Of a stretch of DNA of 64,000 nucleotides, positions 18,744 through 28,274 are shown in pieces (positions within the stretch are counted from its first letter, which is position 1; each line of letters opens with the position of its first letter). The notes beneath the pieces were generated by a model. It saw only the letters and a list, made by a program, of their open reading frames with translations, did no database searches and was not told where the DNA came from. The translations under genes and the position numbers were made by a program. This DNA is from Caballeronia turbans (lineage in GTDB: Bacteria > Pseudomonadota > Gammaproteobacteria > Burkholderiales > Burkholderiaceae). Where the stretch lies: positions 150,554 to 214,553 of the forward strand of contig FCOD02000009.1 of the NCBI GenBank assembly GCA_001544655.2, written 5' to 3'.

Positions 18744-19223
18744 TAGAACCTCCTTGCGCGCTGACTTTGCTTGTGCCCAAAGCCATCGTGACCGCCGCCT
18801 CCAGCGAACGCAAGCATATTCATCCACGCGGGTCTCTGCGCCGGGCGTCGTCGGCAGCCAGGGCAACTGTTAAAGCATCGTAGGTTGCCAGCGCGGCGGA
18901 TTCAAGACTGCATCGCCGATGCGATTTCGCGGTTCGCTTTGAGGGCATGAAATGAATTAGGCATCCTTCGATAAATGACATAGGGGAATTTGGCATTGCC
19001 AGCGACAAGTCCGCCGCCCAGGTGGACGATGAGCGCGTGAATGTGCGGCCCCTGGAACGCAGCATCGGATCGCGCAGAGCAGGCAACGCAGCTTCACGCG
19101 ATACGTGTGTCGCAGACGCTTGTCATGAACGAAAACTCGTCTTCGGGCCATGCGATTCGACTTTTTCCTGCGGCGGGCATCGTCAATGCTTCAAGGCCAG
19201 CGCACGAATCACCGGAGACATTC
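18744..19223. other. intergenic region between divergent genes
   Basis: 480 bases between the divergent starts of the secreted protein gene and the YihY-like gene. It should hold both promoters. I see no convincing gene, terminator or RNA. A minus-strand frame at 18820-19086 was examined and not accepted. Confidence 0.4.
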
Positions 19224-20366
19224 ATGAACGGCAAATCGCTTTTGGGCCGGGTTTTCGCATGGCCCGCACGCACCTTCAAACGTTTCGGCGCCGATCGCGG
19301 CGCGCCGATGGCCGCGAGTATCGCGTTCTATTCCGCGTTTTCGCTTGCGCCGACGCTCGTCATGGTGATCGCCGTCGCCGGCCTCGTGTTCGGTGCGGAG
19401 GCCGCCCGCGGGCAGCTTTTTCACCAGATCAGCGGCATGCTCGGGAAGGACGCGGCAGAAAGCGTGCAGACGATCGTCTCGCATGCGCATCGGAGCGGGG
19501 ACAGTGGCATCGCGGCTGCGATGTCGTTCGTGCTGCTCGCGGTGGGCGCGTCCGCGACGTTCTCGTCGCTGAACACGGCGCTCTCCATCATCTGGCCGAC
19601 GCCTAACGAACGCAAGTCGGGCGTCGCGACGCTCGTCAAGGTCAGGCTGATTTCGTTCGGCCTCGTCATGGGCGTCGCGTTCCTGCTGATCGTGTCGCTC
19701 GTGATGGACACCGCCGTGCAGGCCGCAGGCAAGTGGGTGTTCGGTGATTCGCCGCTTGTCGTCATCGGCGATATCGTGCAGTTCGTGCTCGGCCTCGCGA
19801 TTCTTTCGTGCGCATTCGCCGCTTTATTGAAGTATTTGCCTGATGGGCACGTACCTTGGCGCGATGCCCTCGTTGGTGGTGTCATTTCCGCGGTGCTGTT
19901 CTCCGTCGGCAAGAAGCTCTTCGCGCTATATCTCACACACGCCGGCACGGCGAGCGCGTTCGGCGCGGCCGGCTCGCTCGCCGTGCTTTTGATGTGGCTG
20001 TATTTCGCCGCCGCCGTCATGCTGCTCGGCGCCGAAGCTGCTGCAACGAGACTGGAAGCGCGTGAAGGCGAGGCGGGGGAAAGCGAAGCACAGGCATCGA
20101 ACGGGGAGCGCACGCCTTGCGCTGCGCCGATGAACCTGCCCGCGAACACCCGTGCGCAAGCGGCGCCCGTTGCCGCACATGCGATCGTATCCGCGTGCGC
20201 GGTGCACTCCGAGCATCGCGTCGCGCGGACCGGCTTGCCGGTGATCGCAAAGGTGCTCGATGCAGTGAAGGCGAACCCGAGTCGATTCGCAATCGCAGCG
20301 GCGGGCGCGAGCCTTTTCGTGTTCACGAAGGGCGCACATCGCCATCCCACGGGGAGACGGTCCTGA
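19224..20366 (+). CDS. YihY/virulence factor BrkB family membrane protein
   Basis: A 380-residue inner-membrane protein with about six hydrophobic segments. The family start is seen as RFGADRGAPMAASIAFYSAF followed by SLAPTLVMVIAV, then the SGDSGIAAAMSFVLLAVGAS block, KYLPDGHVPWRDALVGGVIS and GAAGSLAVLLMWLYFAA. YihY proteins were once misnamed ribonuclease BN; their role is unknown. The ATG at 19224 is chosen because it starts the conserved region and has a GGAG site; an in-frame ATG at 19041 would add 61 unlike residues. The Ala/Glu-rich 100-residue tail after the core is not part of the family. Confidence 0.85.
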   Translation: MNGKSLLGRVFAWPARTFKRFGADRGAPMAASIAFYSAFSLAPTLVMVIAVAGLVFGAEAARGQLFHQISGMLGKDAAESVQTIVSHAHRSGDSGIAAAMSFVLLAVGASATFSSLNTALSIIWPTPNERKSGVATLVKVRLISFGLVMGVAFLLIVSLVMDTAVQAAGKWVFGDSPLVVIGDIVQFVLGLAILSCAFAALLKYLPDGHVPWRDALVGGVISAVLFSVGKKLFALYLTHAGTASAFGAAGSLAVLLMWLYFAAAVMLLGAEAAATRLEAREGEAGESEAQASNGERTPCAAPMNLPANTRAQAAPVAAHAIVSACAVHSEHRVARTGLPVIAKVLDAVKANPSRFAIAAAGASLFVFTKGAHRHPTGRRS

Positions 20367-20467
20367 TGCGGCCTTCCGCGCGGCAATGCATGCAGATATA
20401 GAAGCGATAGCGTCTCTATTATCAATTGCAAGGCTGCTCGCGGCATTCGATCCGAGGCGGAGGATGC

Positions 20468-20722
20468 TTACTCATGGAGCCCAGCGAGAGTCTCGATGTG
20501 GCTCTCGATTCGTGCTTTTGCTTCGGCTGCTGCCAACTCGGGCGTTCTCGCGCACAATGGAAACACGAGACCGTTGCCCTTGAATTCCCGGGCAAAATGC
20601 ACCCACGACTGGTACCTGAAGATTCCCGATTCATATTGGACGACAGTGACCGTTACGTCGTACGTGCGCTGTAGACCTTGCTGGCGCGTGTATTTCAGTT
20701 TGAATGTCTTCGGACGAAGCAC
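20468..20722 (-). CDS. small hypothetical protein (GTG start)
   Basis: An 84-residue protein (LRPKTFKLKYTRQQGLQRTY...) predicted beta-strand then helix, ending RTPELAAAEAKARIESHIET. The start is GTG at 20722 with a GGGAGG site 5 bases upstream. The composition looks coding. It is not recognised, but its size and fold type are like the 17835-18095 protein. Confidence 0.55.
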   Translation of the reverse strand: MLRPKTFKLKYTRQQGLQRTYDVTVTVVQYESGIFRYQSWVHFAREFKGNGLVFPLCARTPELAAAEAKARIESHIETLAGLHE

Positions 20723-20809
20723 AGGGCCTCCCTTGGCAATTCGGTCCGCTCTTGAAGTTCCGATGCAGCCTTCGACAATTGCCTGCCGCGCGGGAAGCCA
20801 TTACTCCGG

Positions 20810-21145
20810 CTATCGTTCTCTCGGATTCTCTTTGTCGACCGGCGACTTTTCATCCGGCAACGCGTCTGGCTTTGGGCGGCGCCTACGGGCTGCGCGCTCA
20901 ACAGAAGACGCCGCTGATTGACCCCTATCGACCGTTGGCAAGCATTCTAGAAGCCGGTGCGTTCTCTCTTGGATGTCGGCCTCCGAATTTGGAGTGCAAA
21001 GCGCGAGCACCCTTGATCGCCAATATTCGGAACTATAAATAATAGAACCGGCGCCAAATGAACCGCTGCTTCTCAACCATTCGAGATGAGCCACAATGCT
21101 TTCGAGGTGTGAAAGCTCTCTCCGCTGTAACTCGTGCACATTCAT
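20810..21145 (-). CDS. hypothetical protein
   Basis: A 111-residue reading frame starting MNVHELQRRELSHLESIVAH, with a helical N-terminal two thirds and an Arg/Pro/Lys-rich tail. The first 75 residues look protein-like (RSSGSFGAGSIIYSSEYWRS). No ribosome site is obvious. Could be a genuine orphan gene of this lineage; not recognised. Confidence 0.4.
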   Translation of the reverse strand: MNVHELQRRELSHLESIVAHLEWLRSSGSFGAGSIIYSSEYWRSRVLALCTPNSEADIQERTHRLLECLPTVDRGQSAASSVERAARRRRPKPDALPDEKSPVDKENPRER

Positions 21146-21556
21146 AGGTTAAATCGCTATTAATGTACGTCGTTTCGTGGTTTCGTCTGGCAGTACAAAT
21201 AGCTGCAAGTGCCGTCCAACCTTTGTAGCATTAAAACATGCTAACCGTTCGCATATTAATCAGGGTTTACTACACAGCGATTCGTTAAGCTCGATCGTTC
21301 GGGTTATTTAGGCAGAGAGGAGTCTAAGAAAACAATGTTTTTGGGTGACGGATGTCGAAGGTCGCCTACCGCGTACTGGAATTTGGATTCGCTGATATAC
21401 GCCTTCAGTGCGTCATGCTTCGCTTTGTAATCGGAATAGCCTTTTCATAACTTTTCCCGGCATATCGCCCGGCAGTCGATCAGTCTGTGCCAAGGCGTAG
21501 AAGAGCAAAGCAAGCCGTCGGTGAACTCAACGAGATCGACGATCACGGAGGAAAAT
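21146..21556. other. AT-richer intergenic stretch with an orphan fragment
   Basis: About 410 bases, clearly more AT-rich than the surrounding genes, which suggests either a promoter area or foreign DNA. It contains the short minus-strand fragment at 21304-21444 listed separately. The GST gene start follows with a CGGAGGAAA ribosome site. Confidence 0.4.
21304..21444 (-). pseudogene. orphan 46-codon fragment, unknown protein
   Basis: A minus-strand open stretch of 46 codons ending in TAA at 21304-21306 reads GYSDYKAKHDALKAYISESK and then FQYAVGDLRHPSPKNIVFLDSSLPK (positions about 21441-21307). Its composition is protein-like, but it is preceded by an in-frame TGA at 21445-21447 and has no start codon. 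It may be the 3' end of a lost gene. I do not recognise the family. Confidence 0.3.
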
Positions 21557-22306
21557 ATGCGCAAGCTGTTCTTTACGACAGGATCGCCCTTCGCGCGTGC
21601 CGTGCGCATCGTGCTTGTTGAAAAAGGACTCGACTTCGAGCGTGCGGAAACCTATACCACGCCCAGCGCTGAAGACCGTGCGAAGGTGACGCCCACTCTG
21701 CAAGTTCCTACCCTGGTCGATGGCGAGCTGACCTTATGGGATTCCGCCGTGATCATCGACTATCTCATGTCCAGCTATGCAGGCCGTCCTGCGCCACAAG
21801 GCATGGCGCCGCTAGCGGCTGATTACGTGCGCGCGACAGTGGGCTGGCACGATAAGCTCGTCCTGGCCACGTTGCAAACCTTCGGCGTGTCGACGACGAC
21901 CGTGTCGCAACTGCAATGGTCCGGCGTCCGGCATGAAGAGAATGGACATGCCGCGCGATGTGCCATTCGCAATCAGCATCTTCTCGACTGGTTCGAGGCT
22001 CAGCTACTCGGCGCCGACGACGGTTTCGTCCCCGGCGTGGTTTCCGCCCAGGACATCCTGCTCGCATGTTTTTGTCACTTCATCGAACGCCGGCCACTGC
22101 GACTATCGTGGCGGGCTCCAGGCCGACCCAAGCTCGAGTCGTTGGTGGCGCGAATGGAAAGACGACCGTCTTTCCAGCAGGAGGGCGCGCTTTGGTGGGA
22201 GCCAGGCGTGACGTATGGAACCGCCGCTGAAGTCGAGTGGGCGAGCCGTAAAACTATTTACGACGGGCCCGGTTTCAGCGACTGGGCGGCGCAGTGCGCA
22301 GGTTAG
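21557..22306 (+). CDS. glutathione S-transferase family protein
   Basis: A 249-residue cytoplasmic protein with the GST thioredoxin-like N-domain: MRKLFFTTGSPFARAVRIVL, then VPTLVDGELTLWDSAVIIDY containing the cis-Pro and the Asp-Ser that bind glutathione. A helical C-domain follows. The usual GST C-domain is recognisable through DDGFVPGVVSAQDILLACF. The ATG at 21557 is supported by CGGAGGAAA. It is convergent with the FAD monooxygenase gene and could act in detoxification of aromatic or electrophilic compounds. Confidence 0.85.
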   Translation: MRKLFFTTGSPFARAVRIVLVEKGLDFERAETYTTPSAEDRAKVTPTLQVPTLVDGELTLWDSAVIIDYLMSSYAGRPAPQGMAPLAADYVRATVGWHDKLVLATLQTFGVSTTTVSQLQWSGVRHEENGHAARCAIRNQHLLDWFEAQLLGADDGFVPGVVSAQDILLACFCHFIERRPLRLSWRAPGRPKLESLVARMERRPSFQQEGALWWEPGVTYGTAAEVEWASRKTIYDGPGFSDWAAQCAG

Positions 22307-22438
22307 GTGACGCCCTGGCGGCGATCGAATTCCCAGCCCTTCCACGGACCCGTCAGGCAGGAGCCGGCCATGAAGCGAGATTCGCATGCAACGTCGGTCA
22401 GACGTTCAGGTATCCGTTCCAAACAGTAACCGCCCACG

Positions 22439-23809
22439 CTATTGCGCCTCGTTCCTTCGGTTGCAGGCGATGGAATGAATGGGTACAGGCCGCCGGTTGC
22501 CGTGCCAGACGCGTCCGACGATCGCAGGGCTGAACAGCGACGACGGCGGCATCATCAAGTTGACAACCTTCAGGAACGCAGTCGCCAACGTGCTGTCCCG
22601 TGTCGCAGCAAGATGAAGCTTGCCGATGTACCAGTTGATGAAACGCATCGTCGGCGGCCGCGCGCCCTTCACGTCTGGATGGCGCAGGTCGTTGCCAACC
22701 GCGATGTCCCACGGAATATCGACGATCTTTGCGGCCGCCCCGAAGAATCGACGCGCAAGGTCGATCGAGCCCGCACGCAAGCACTGATGCAGCGTCAGCG
22801 CCTCCTCTGCTGCGACCGTCATGCCCTGCCCGTAGACGGGGTTGAAGCTGCAGATAGCGTCGCCGAAAACCAGGTAATTTTCGGGGAAGCGCGCGAGCCT
22901 TTCATACCGCCGGCGCAGACTTGAGACGTGGCGGTAGCGCCTGTAATCGGTCAGCGGCTCTGCTCTTGCGACGACGTCATGAATCTCCATCGTCGGCAGC
23001 GTCGCCAGATACGTGAGAAAGCCCGCGTCGTTGTCCGGGGCGTCGTCGCCAAGATAACCCCCGGCGCTGACGATCCAGGTTTCGTTTTCCTGTGCGAGCA
23101 TGACGCCGTTGCGCCAGTTCGGCGCGCTGCCAGCGACGACGATACCGTGCTTGCCGTCGAGATCGGTCGGCCGGCGCCGATAGGTACGGGTCGTGTAGCC
23201 GATGCCGATCTCGACCTTCTCCTCGGCGGGCGGGGGGGAGCCGAGGTCATCGAGCCACGCGGCACTGGATGAGCCGCGACCGGTCGCATCGACGACGAGG
23301 TCCGCGTCGATGATCTCTTCCGGCTTGCCCTTGGCAAATGTGCGCACGCCCGTCACGCTCTTGCGATCGGGACCGGTGGCAATCGCCCGCACAGCGCAAT
23401 CTTCGATGGCATGCACGTTGGGTAATTCCAGAAGCCGGCGACGCAAATGGCCTTCGAGCACCGGACGGCTCGCAAGCAGACCGCTCAGGTCGCTTGTGCC
23501 GTTGGCAAGCCTGACGTTGCGGCCGATCCAGATCACATCGTTGGCTACATCGCCGATCAGACCGCCGCTTTGCGCGACGACGTCATAGTTATATCCCGGG
23601 AAGAATTCCTCGAATATCGCACTGCCGCGGGCCAGGAGCCCGTGGGTATGACGACCCTGCGGCACGCCCTTGCGCGAGCTGTCGTCGGTGGGAAACGCAT
23701 CGCGTTCGAGCACGGTGACGTTGGTATAGAAATCCGACAGGACGCGGGCGGCCAGGAGCCCACCTATGCCGGCGCCGATCACAATGGCATGCTCGCCGAG
23801 TTTCTTCAT
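22439..23809 (-). CDS. FAD-dependent monooxygenase (UbiH/TetX-like class A flavoprotein)
   Basis: A 456-residue flavoprotein monooxygenase. The N-terminal Rossmann fold VIGAGIGGLLAARVL binds the ADP part of FAD, with ERDAF at the end of strand 2. The second FAD motif is FGDAICSFNPVYGQGMTVAA (about residues 328-347), and an intermediate DATGRGSS block is present. The ATG at 23809 has a GGAGGA site. It is divergent (119 bases) from the BTAD-hydrolase regulator, which probably controls it. The substrate is unknown; aromatic or polyketide-like rings are usual for the class. Confidence 0.85.
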   Translation of the reverse strand: MKKLGEHAIVIGAGIGGLLAARVLSDFYTNVTVLERDAFPTDDSSRKGVPQGRHTHGLLARGSAIFEEFFPGYNYDVVAQSGGLIGDVANDVIWIGRNVRLANGTSDLSGLLASRPVLEGHLRRRLLELPNVHAIEDCAVRAIATGPDRKSVTGVRTFAKGKPEEIIDADLVVDATGRGSSSAAWLDDLGSPPPAEEKVEIGIGYTTRTYRRRPTDLDGKHGIVVAGSAPNWRNGVMLAQENETWIVSAGGYLGDDAPDNDAGFLTYLATLPTMEIHDVVARAEPLTDYRRYRHVSSLRRRYERLARFPENYLVFGDAICSFNPVYGQGMTVAAEEALTLHQCLRAGSIDLARRFFGAAAKIVDIPWDIAVGNDLRHPDVKGARPPTMRFINWYIGKLHLAATRDSTLATAFLKVVNLMMPPSSLFSPAIVGRVWHGNRRPVPIHSIACNRRNEAQ

Positions 23810-23928
23810 GGCAATCCTCCAGTTCAGTCTGTCGCGATGAGCACAGCGGCCATCGTCTGCAGGCAAATGCTAGGATTGCGTCGTCCCCTGAGCGTCCCCG
23901 GGACGCCGTCGTCGAGGGCTGTCTTGCC

Positions 23929-25479
23929 ATGGCTTTTTTCAGCGTGCGAACGCTTGGATTTCCGGAGATCCGTCGGGACGGCCGGCTGTGCCAGCTGGCC
24001 TTGCGCAAGGGACTGGCTCTGCTCGTCTACCTGGCCGAAGCGAGGACGTCGGTCGGGCGCGACACCTTCGCCACGATGTTGTGGCCGGAAGACTGCGAAG
24101 AGGTTGTGCGGGCGCGGCTGCGGCGTCTGCTGCATCGCCTCCAGCTCTCGCTTGGCGACAGTGTTCTGACCATCGACCGCTCGACAGTTCGATGGTCGGA
24201 ATCGATCGAACTGCAGGTGGATGCCCGGCTATTCGAAGAAGCCTGCGACCGCGGGGAGTTCGAGCGGGCGTGCCGCGCGTATTCGGGCGACTTTCTCGAG
24301 GGTTTTTCACCCGGCGACTGCCCGGAGTTCGACGAGTGGGCCTTCTTTCGCCGGGAAGCATTGCGAGGCCGGGCGATCCAGGCGCTAGAGAGAGTGGTGC
24401 ACGACAGGAATGCGGCCGGTGAGTACGCTGCGGCGGCCGCGCACGCCGGCCGTCTTGTCGAGTTCGATCCGCTTAGCGAAGTGTACGGTCGTCACCTCAT
24501 CCGCAATCTCCTGCTTGCCGGAGACCGGGCCACGGCCCAGCGCCACCTCGAGGCCCTGACACGCCGCCTTCGCGACGAGCTTCATGTGGCGCCCGAATCC
24601 GAGACGCGCGCGCTGCTGAGCGACAGCGCAGCCTTGTCCATCGACGATCCGCCGTCGACGCGCTACGTCGGCGGCGGCGGAGTCCATCTTGCATTCCAGA
24701 CCTGCGGCGTCGGCCGGATCGATGTTCTGCTTCTGCCCGGTTTCGTCTCCCACGTCGAGCGGGTATGGGAGGAGCCACGTTGCCGGGCGTTTTTGTCCTC
24801 CCTCGCCAGAATGGGCCGTCTCATCTTGCTCGATCGTCGCGGTGTCGGACTCTCCGACAGAGTCGGGTTCAATCCCGGCGTCGACGCAACCGCGCAGGAC
24901 ATCGGGACGGTACTCGACGCCGCCGGCAGCCGTCGGGTCGTTCTGTTCGGCGCGTCGGAGGGCGGACCGGCATGCATCAAGTTTGCCGTCGATCACCCCG
25001 ACCGTGTCGCCGGCCTCATTCTGTTCGGCTCACTGGCGAAGGGGACCGCAACGCATGATTATCGCCACGCGCTGCTGGCAGGTCAGTACGACGAGTGGCT
25101 GCGGCAACTCATTGCAGTTTGGGGTGGGCCTGCGGGCATTGAGACTTTCGCGCCGAGCCTGTCCGGCGATCCTCGGGCGAGAGCCTGGTGGGCAGGCATG
25201 CTTCGGGCTGCGTCGAGCCCGGGAGCCATCAAGGGCGTGCTCGAGGCGTTGCGCGATATGGATGTGCGGCATCTTCTGGGCCAGATTTCCGTCCCGACGC
25301 TGGTGCTGCACCGTCACGACGACCGCGCCGTTCGCATCGGCGCTGGCCGCCATCTCGCCAGCCATATCGCGCATGCGCGGTTCGTCGAACTCGACGGGGC
25401 AGATCACTGGCCTTTCGCCGGAGATCAACAACCCGTCCTGGACAACGTCAGGCAGTTTGTCGAAAGTGTTGCGGCGTAA
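23929..25479 (+). CDS. BTAD (SARP-like) regulator fused to an alpha/beta hydrolase
   Basis: A 516-residue two-part protein. Residues 1-90 contain a winged-helix start (VRTLGFPEIRRDG, then ALLVYLAEARTSVGRDTFAT and LWPEDCEEVVRARLRRLLHR) like the OmpR-type domain of SARP regulators. Residues 95-240 are the bacterial transcriptional activator domain (SGDFLEGFSPGDCPEFDEWA, RHLIRNLLLAGDRATAQRHL). From about 245 an alpha/beta hydrolase follows (LLPGFVSHVERVWEEP, nucleophile Ser in GASEGG, later VPTLVLHRHDDR and a final GADHWPF with the catalytic His). Such fusions are best known as regulators beside oxidoreductases; here it is divergent from the FAD monooxygenase. The hydrolase part may sense a ligand or act as an enzyme. 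Confidence 0.82.
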   Translation: MAFFSVRTLGFPEIRRDGRLCQLALRKGLALLVYLAEARTSVGRDTFATMLWPEDCEEVVRARLRRLLHRLQLSLGDSVLTIDRSTVRWSESIELQVDARLFEEACDRGEFERACRAYSGDFLEGFSPGDCPEFDEWAFFRREALRGRAIQALERVVHDRNAAGEYAAAAAHAGRLVEFDPLSEVYGRHLIRNLLLAGDRATAQRHLEALTRRLRDELHVAPESETRALLSDSAALSIDDPPSTRYVGGGGVHLAFQTCGVGRIDVLLLPGFVSHVERVWEEPRCRAFLSSLARMGRLILLDRRGVGLSDRVGFNPGVDATAQDIGTVLDAAGSRRVVLFGASEGGPACIKFAVDHPDRVAGLILFGSLAKGTATHDYRHALLAGQYDEWLRQLIAVWGGPAGIETFAPSLSGDPRARAWWAGMLRAASSPGAIKGVLEALRDMDVRHLLGQISVPTLVLHRHDDRAVRIGAGRHLASHIAHARFVELDGADHWPFAGDQQPVLDNVRQFVESVAA

Positions 25480-25769
25480 GTGCGAAGCACGGAAGACTGG
25501 TGGGCAGTGGCCACCGGCTTGCTTGCGAACATCGTCGCGTATGCGCTGCTCGCCCCGGGCAGCACTACCCAATGGCTGAACGTCGCGCAGGCGAGCTGGT
25601 CGAGCATCGGGCAACTCGCGGGCGCTCTCGGCAAGCATGCGCGCTGCCAAGCGCGCGCAGAGAACGGTCGTCAGCAAACCGGAAATCGCCGAGAATCGGG
25701 AATGCGCGCCGCCGAACTTGCTGACAGACTGTGTAACAAACACCTTTATTACGCGAGGCCGAAACTACC

Positions 25770-26183
25770 ATGCGCTACTACTCTTTCGATCAAGGCAAGG
25801 ACGCACTTCTTCTCCTCGCTCGCGTGCTCCTGATGGCGCTTTTTGTGCTCTTTGGCTGGCAGAAGCTGACGGGCTTCTCAGGCACCGTTGGCTATATGAC
25901 TTCGGTCGGCGCACCCGCGCCGATGCTTTCTGCGGTTGTCGCGGTCGTCATGGAATTCGTGGTAGGCATCGCGATCGTCGTCGGCTTCTACACCCGCCCA
26001 CTTGCCTTGCTGCTGGCCCTGTATACGCTCGGCACCGCGTTCATAGGCCACCACTACTGGACCATGACGGGCACGGCGCAGTACGCAAACATGATCAATT
26101 TCTACAAGAACGTCAGCATCATGGGTGGCCTGTTGCTGCTCGCAGCAACAGGCCCTGGCCGATACTCACTGGATCGGAAGTGA
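25770..26183 (+). CDS. DoxX family membrane protein
   Basis: A 137-residue inner-membrane protein with four predicted helices. Family blocks seen are [40 protein letters not shown] and the loop GHHYWTM. DoxX-like proteins take part in redox or thiol-related membrane functions, but no role is proven for this subgroup. A 290-base gap upstream (25480-25769) contains no gene I can support and must carry its promoter. Confidence 0.85.
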   Translation: MRYYSFDQGKDALLLLARVLLMALFVLFGWQKLTGFSGTVGYMTSVGAPAPMLSAVVAVVMEFVVGIAIVVGFYTRPLALLLALYTLGTAFIGHHYWTMTGTAQYANMINFYKNVSIMGGLLLLAATGPGRYSLDRK

Positions 26184-26397
26184 GGTCGTGCGAACCACGG
26201 CGGACGACACCGGGCAAAGCAGTCGGCCACCTCGAGTCGCGTCCCGCCGCATTGACGGCTTTCGGGAAAAGACGGCTCGCGGCAAATCGCGTTGAACGCG
26301 TCAGCCCCAATAAGACATGCGCCTCAATTTTCTGATTTTTCTGCCGTAAACGAGTCATGTCAGATCGTCTTCGGCTGGGCGAAGGCTCAACGAGCGC

Positions 26398-27606
26398 ATG
26401 CGTGTCGACCTCATCACCTTTTACCTGTTAGCAATCGGAACGCTCCTCGCCAGCGGCGCCTTGACGCTCTGGGAGCGCCGGTCGTATCCGCGGCGCAGGC
26501 GCGAACTTGGCGTGCTGGCGGCGGGTTACGCTACGCTCGCATTAGGCTGCGCCGCCGCCGCGTTCCGGCATAACCTTCCCGGCGTCGCGGGCTCCGCGCT
26601 GGCGAATCTCATCATCGTCGGCGGGTATCTGCTGAACTTGCAAGGTGTCGCGCTCCTGAACGAACGCCGCTACGGCCGGATCGCCCTCGGCATTATGTCG
26701 ATGCTCGCGTTCGCCTGGGCCATCGCGGGCGAGCGCGGCGAAGCGGTTATGTGGGCATACATCAGCGCCATTCCCATCTCCGTGGTGTGCGGCCTGACCG
26801 CGCGCGAACTCCTCGGCATGCGCGATTCAAAATGGAAGCAGTCGCGCAACATCGCCGTGGCCGTCACGGGCGGTCACGCGCTCTTCTACGCGTTCAGGGT
26901 CACCATTCTGCCGTGGCTGGCGGCATCGTTCGGACCGCACTTGCTGGCGCTCTTCGGCCAGGCGACGATGTACGAAGGGGTGCTCTATTCCGTCGTCCTG
27001 CCGATGACGCTCCTGCGCCTCGCGCGCGACGAAGCCCACGCCGATCTGCGACGCGAATCGCAGACCGATTACCTCACTGGTTTGGGCAACCGCCGATGGT
27101 TCTTCGAAGAAGGCGCAAGCGCCATCCGCGAAAGCAACGCCTTTCCGCCAGTGTCCTGTCTCGCGCTCGACCTCGACCACTTCAAGGCGGTCAATGACCG
27201 CTTCGGCCACGAAGCCGGCGATGAAGTGCTGAAGTCGTTCGCCAAAATTCTCCGCAGCGTGCTCGGCCGCGATGTGATTCTGGCGCGCATCGGTGGCGAA
27301 GAGTTTGCCGCGCTGCTGCCGGGGCACGAAAGCGCCCGCGCGAAAGACCTGGCCGAAGCCGTCGTTCGCCGATTCTCGCAGACGGTCACGCGCACGACGG
27401 GCGGCGTGGAGATCGCGGCCACGGTGAGCATCGGCATGGCGCGCTTTGGCACCGAGGAAGACACGCTCGCAAAAGTTCTCGCAGCCGCGGATCGCGCGCT
27501 CTACAGCGCAAAATCGCGCGGTGGCAACCGGCTCGAGATCGCGCGAGCCGCAACGACCCGCGCCAATCTCGACGATGCTCCGGACCGCCGCCTGACGGCC
27601 CTCTGA
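26398..27606 (+). CDS. membrane-anchored diguanylate cyclase (GGDEF)
   Basis: A 402-residue protein. Residues 1-210 hold six or seven hydrophobic helices (a sensory membrane module of unknown type). Residues 222-390 are a GGDEF domain with DYLTGLGNRRWF, LDLDHFKAVNDRFGHEAGDE and the active site GGEEF at 299-303, so it can make c-di-GMP. The residues nine before GGEEF read GRDV rather than RxxD, so the product-inhibition I-site seems absent. It is a single gene and the input signal is not known. Confidence 0.9.
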   Translation: MRVDLITFYLLAIGTLLASGALTLWERRSYPRRRRELGVLAAGYATLALGCAAAAFRHNLPGVAGSALANLIIVGGYLLNLQGVALLNERRYGRIALGIMSMLAFAWAIAGERGEAVMWAYISAIPISVVCGLTARELLGMRDSKWKQSRNIAVAVTGGHALFYAFRVTILPWLAASFGPHLLALFGQATMYEGVLYSVVLPMTLLRLARDEAHADLRRESQTDYLTGLGNRRWFFEEGASAIRESNAFPPVSCLALDLDHFKAVNDRFGHEAGDEVLKSFAKILRSVLGRDVILARIGGEEFAALLPGHESARAKDLAEAVVRRFSQTVTRTTGGVEIAATVSIGMARFGTEEDTLAKVLAAADRALYSAKSRGGNRLEIARAATTRANLDDAPDRRLTAL

Positions 27607-27655
27607 GCTTACTTCCTGCCGTCCGACGACCGACTCAGCCGATGAATTGGCAGCT

Positions 27656-28111
27656 TCATCGCTTCAATTCGAAGATGCTGTCGATCTCAACCGGGATGCC
27701 CATCGGCAACGTATGCACCCCGAGCGCGCTTCGAGCCGGAAGCTTGTCTTGCCCGAACAATGTCAGCAAGAGGTCACTGGCGCTGTTGGCCACCTGCGGA
27801 TGTTGGGTGAACGACTGATCGGCACGCACGTAGACCGTCAGCCGGCTGCATCTCTCGACGTTGTCGAGCCCGCACGCCTGATCGACGCAGGCGAGGATCA
27901 TGAGCATCGTCAGACGCGCTGCGTGCTGGGCTCTTTCCAGAGACACATCGGCGCCGACTATTCCGACGATCGGCTTGCCATCCTCGAAGGGCCCGAGACC
28001 GGAGACATAGAGTTGACTTCCGGAGACGGAGACCGTTCGATAGGAGCCGAGCGGGTCGATTGGAGGCGGCAATTCGAGGCCCGCTTGTGCAAGGCGTTCG
28101 GATACGTTCAT
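27656..28111 (-). CDS. RidA family protein
   Basis: A 151-residue protein of the RidA/YjgF superfamily. It has SQLYVSGLGPFEDGKPIVGI near the start, DNVERCSRLTVYV in the middle and SALGVHTLPMGIPVEIDSIF at the C-terminus. It belongs to the longer Rid subgroup (about 150 residues) that may not all deaminate imines, since the key Arg of classical RidA is replaced in the TLPMGIPVEID stretch (no R at the usual place). The ATG at 28111 starts MNVSERLAQAG. Confidence 0.82.
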   Translation of the reverse strand: MNVSERLAQAGLELPPPIDPLGSYRTVSVSGSQLYVSGLGPFEDGKPIVGIVGADVSLERAQHAARLTMLMILACVDQACGLDNVERCSRLTVYVRADQSFTQHPQVANSASDLLLTLFGQDKLPARSALGVHTLPMGIPVEIDSIFELKR

Positions 28112-28274
28112 GTTCGGGTCAGCGTGATGTGATGAAAACAATAGAGTAACTTGGTCAATTCTGTTCGATGCAGTGGGCTCGAAAGTCCGATTCGAAGCAC
28201 GTCAACCGGCGGTTCAGGGTTGCGAACCGCCGAATAGCTTTCGAACTCGATGAATGACGCGCCGCTGGTCGCGA

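Noticed and set aside
18820-19086. Possible 88-residue gene on the minus strand
   Set aside because: No ribosome site and shadow-like composition; I could not support it.
25480-25769. Possible small gene between the BTAD fusion and DoxX
   Set aside because: Frames on both strands lack start signals and shift in composition; no family recognised.
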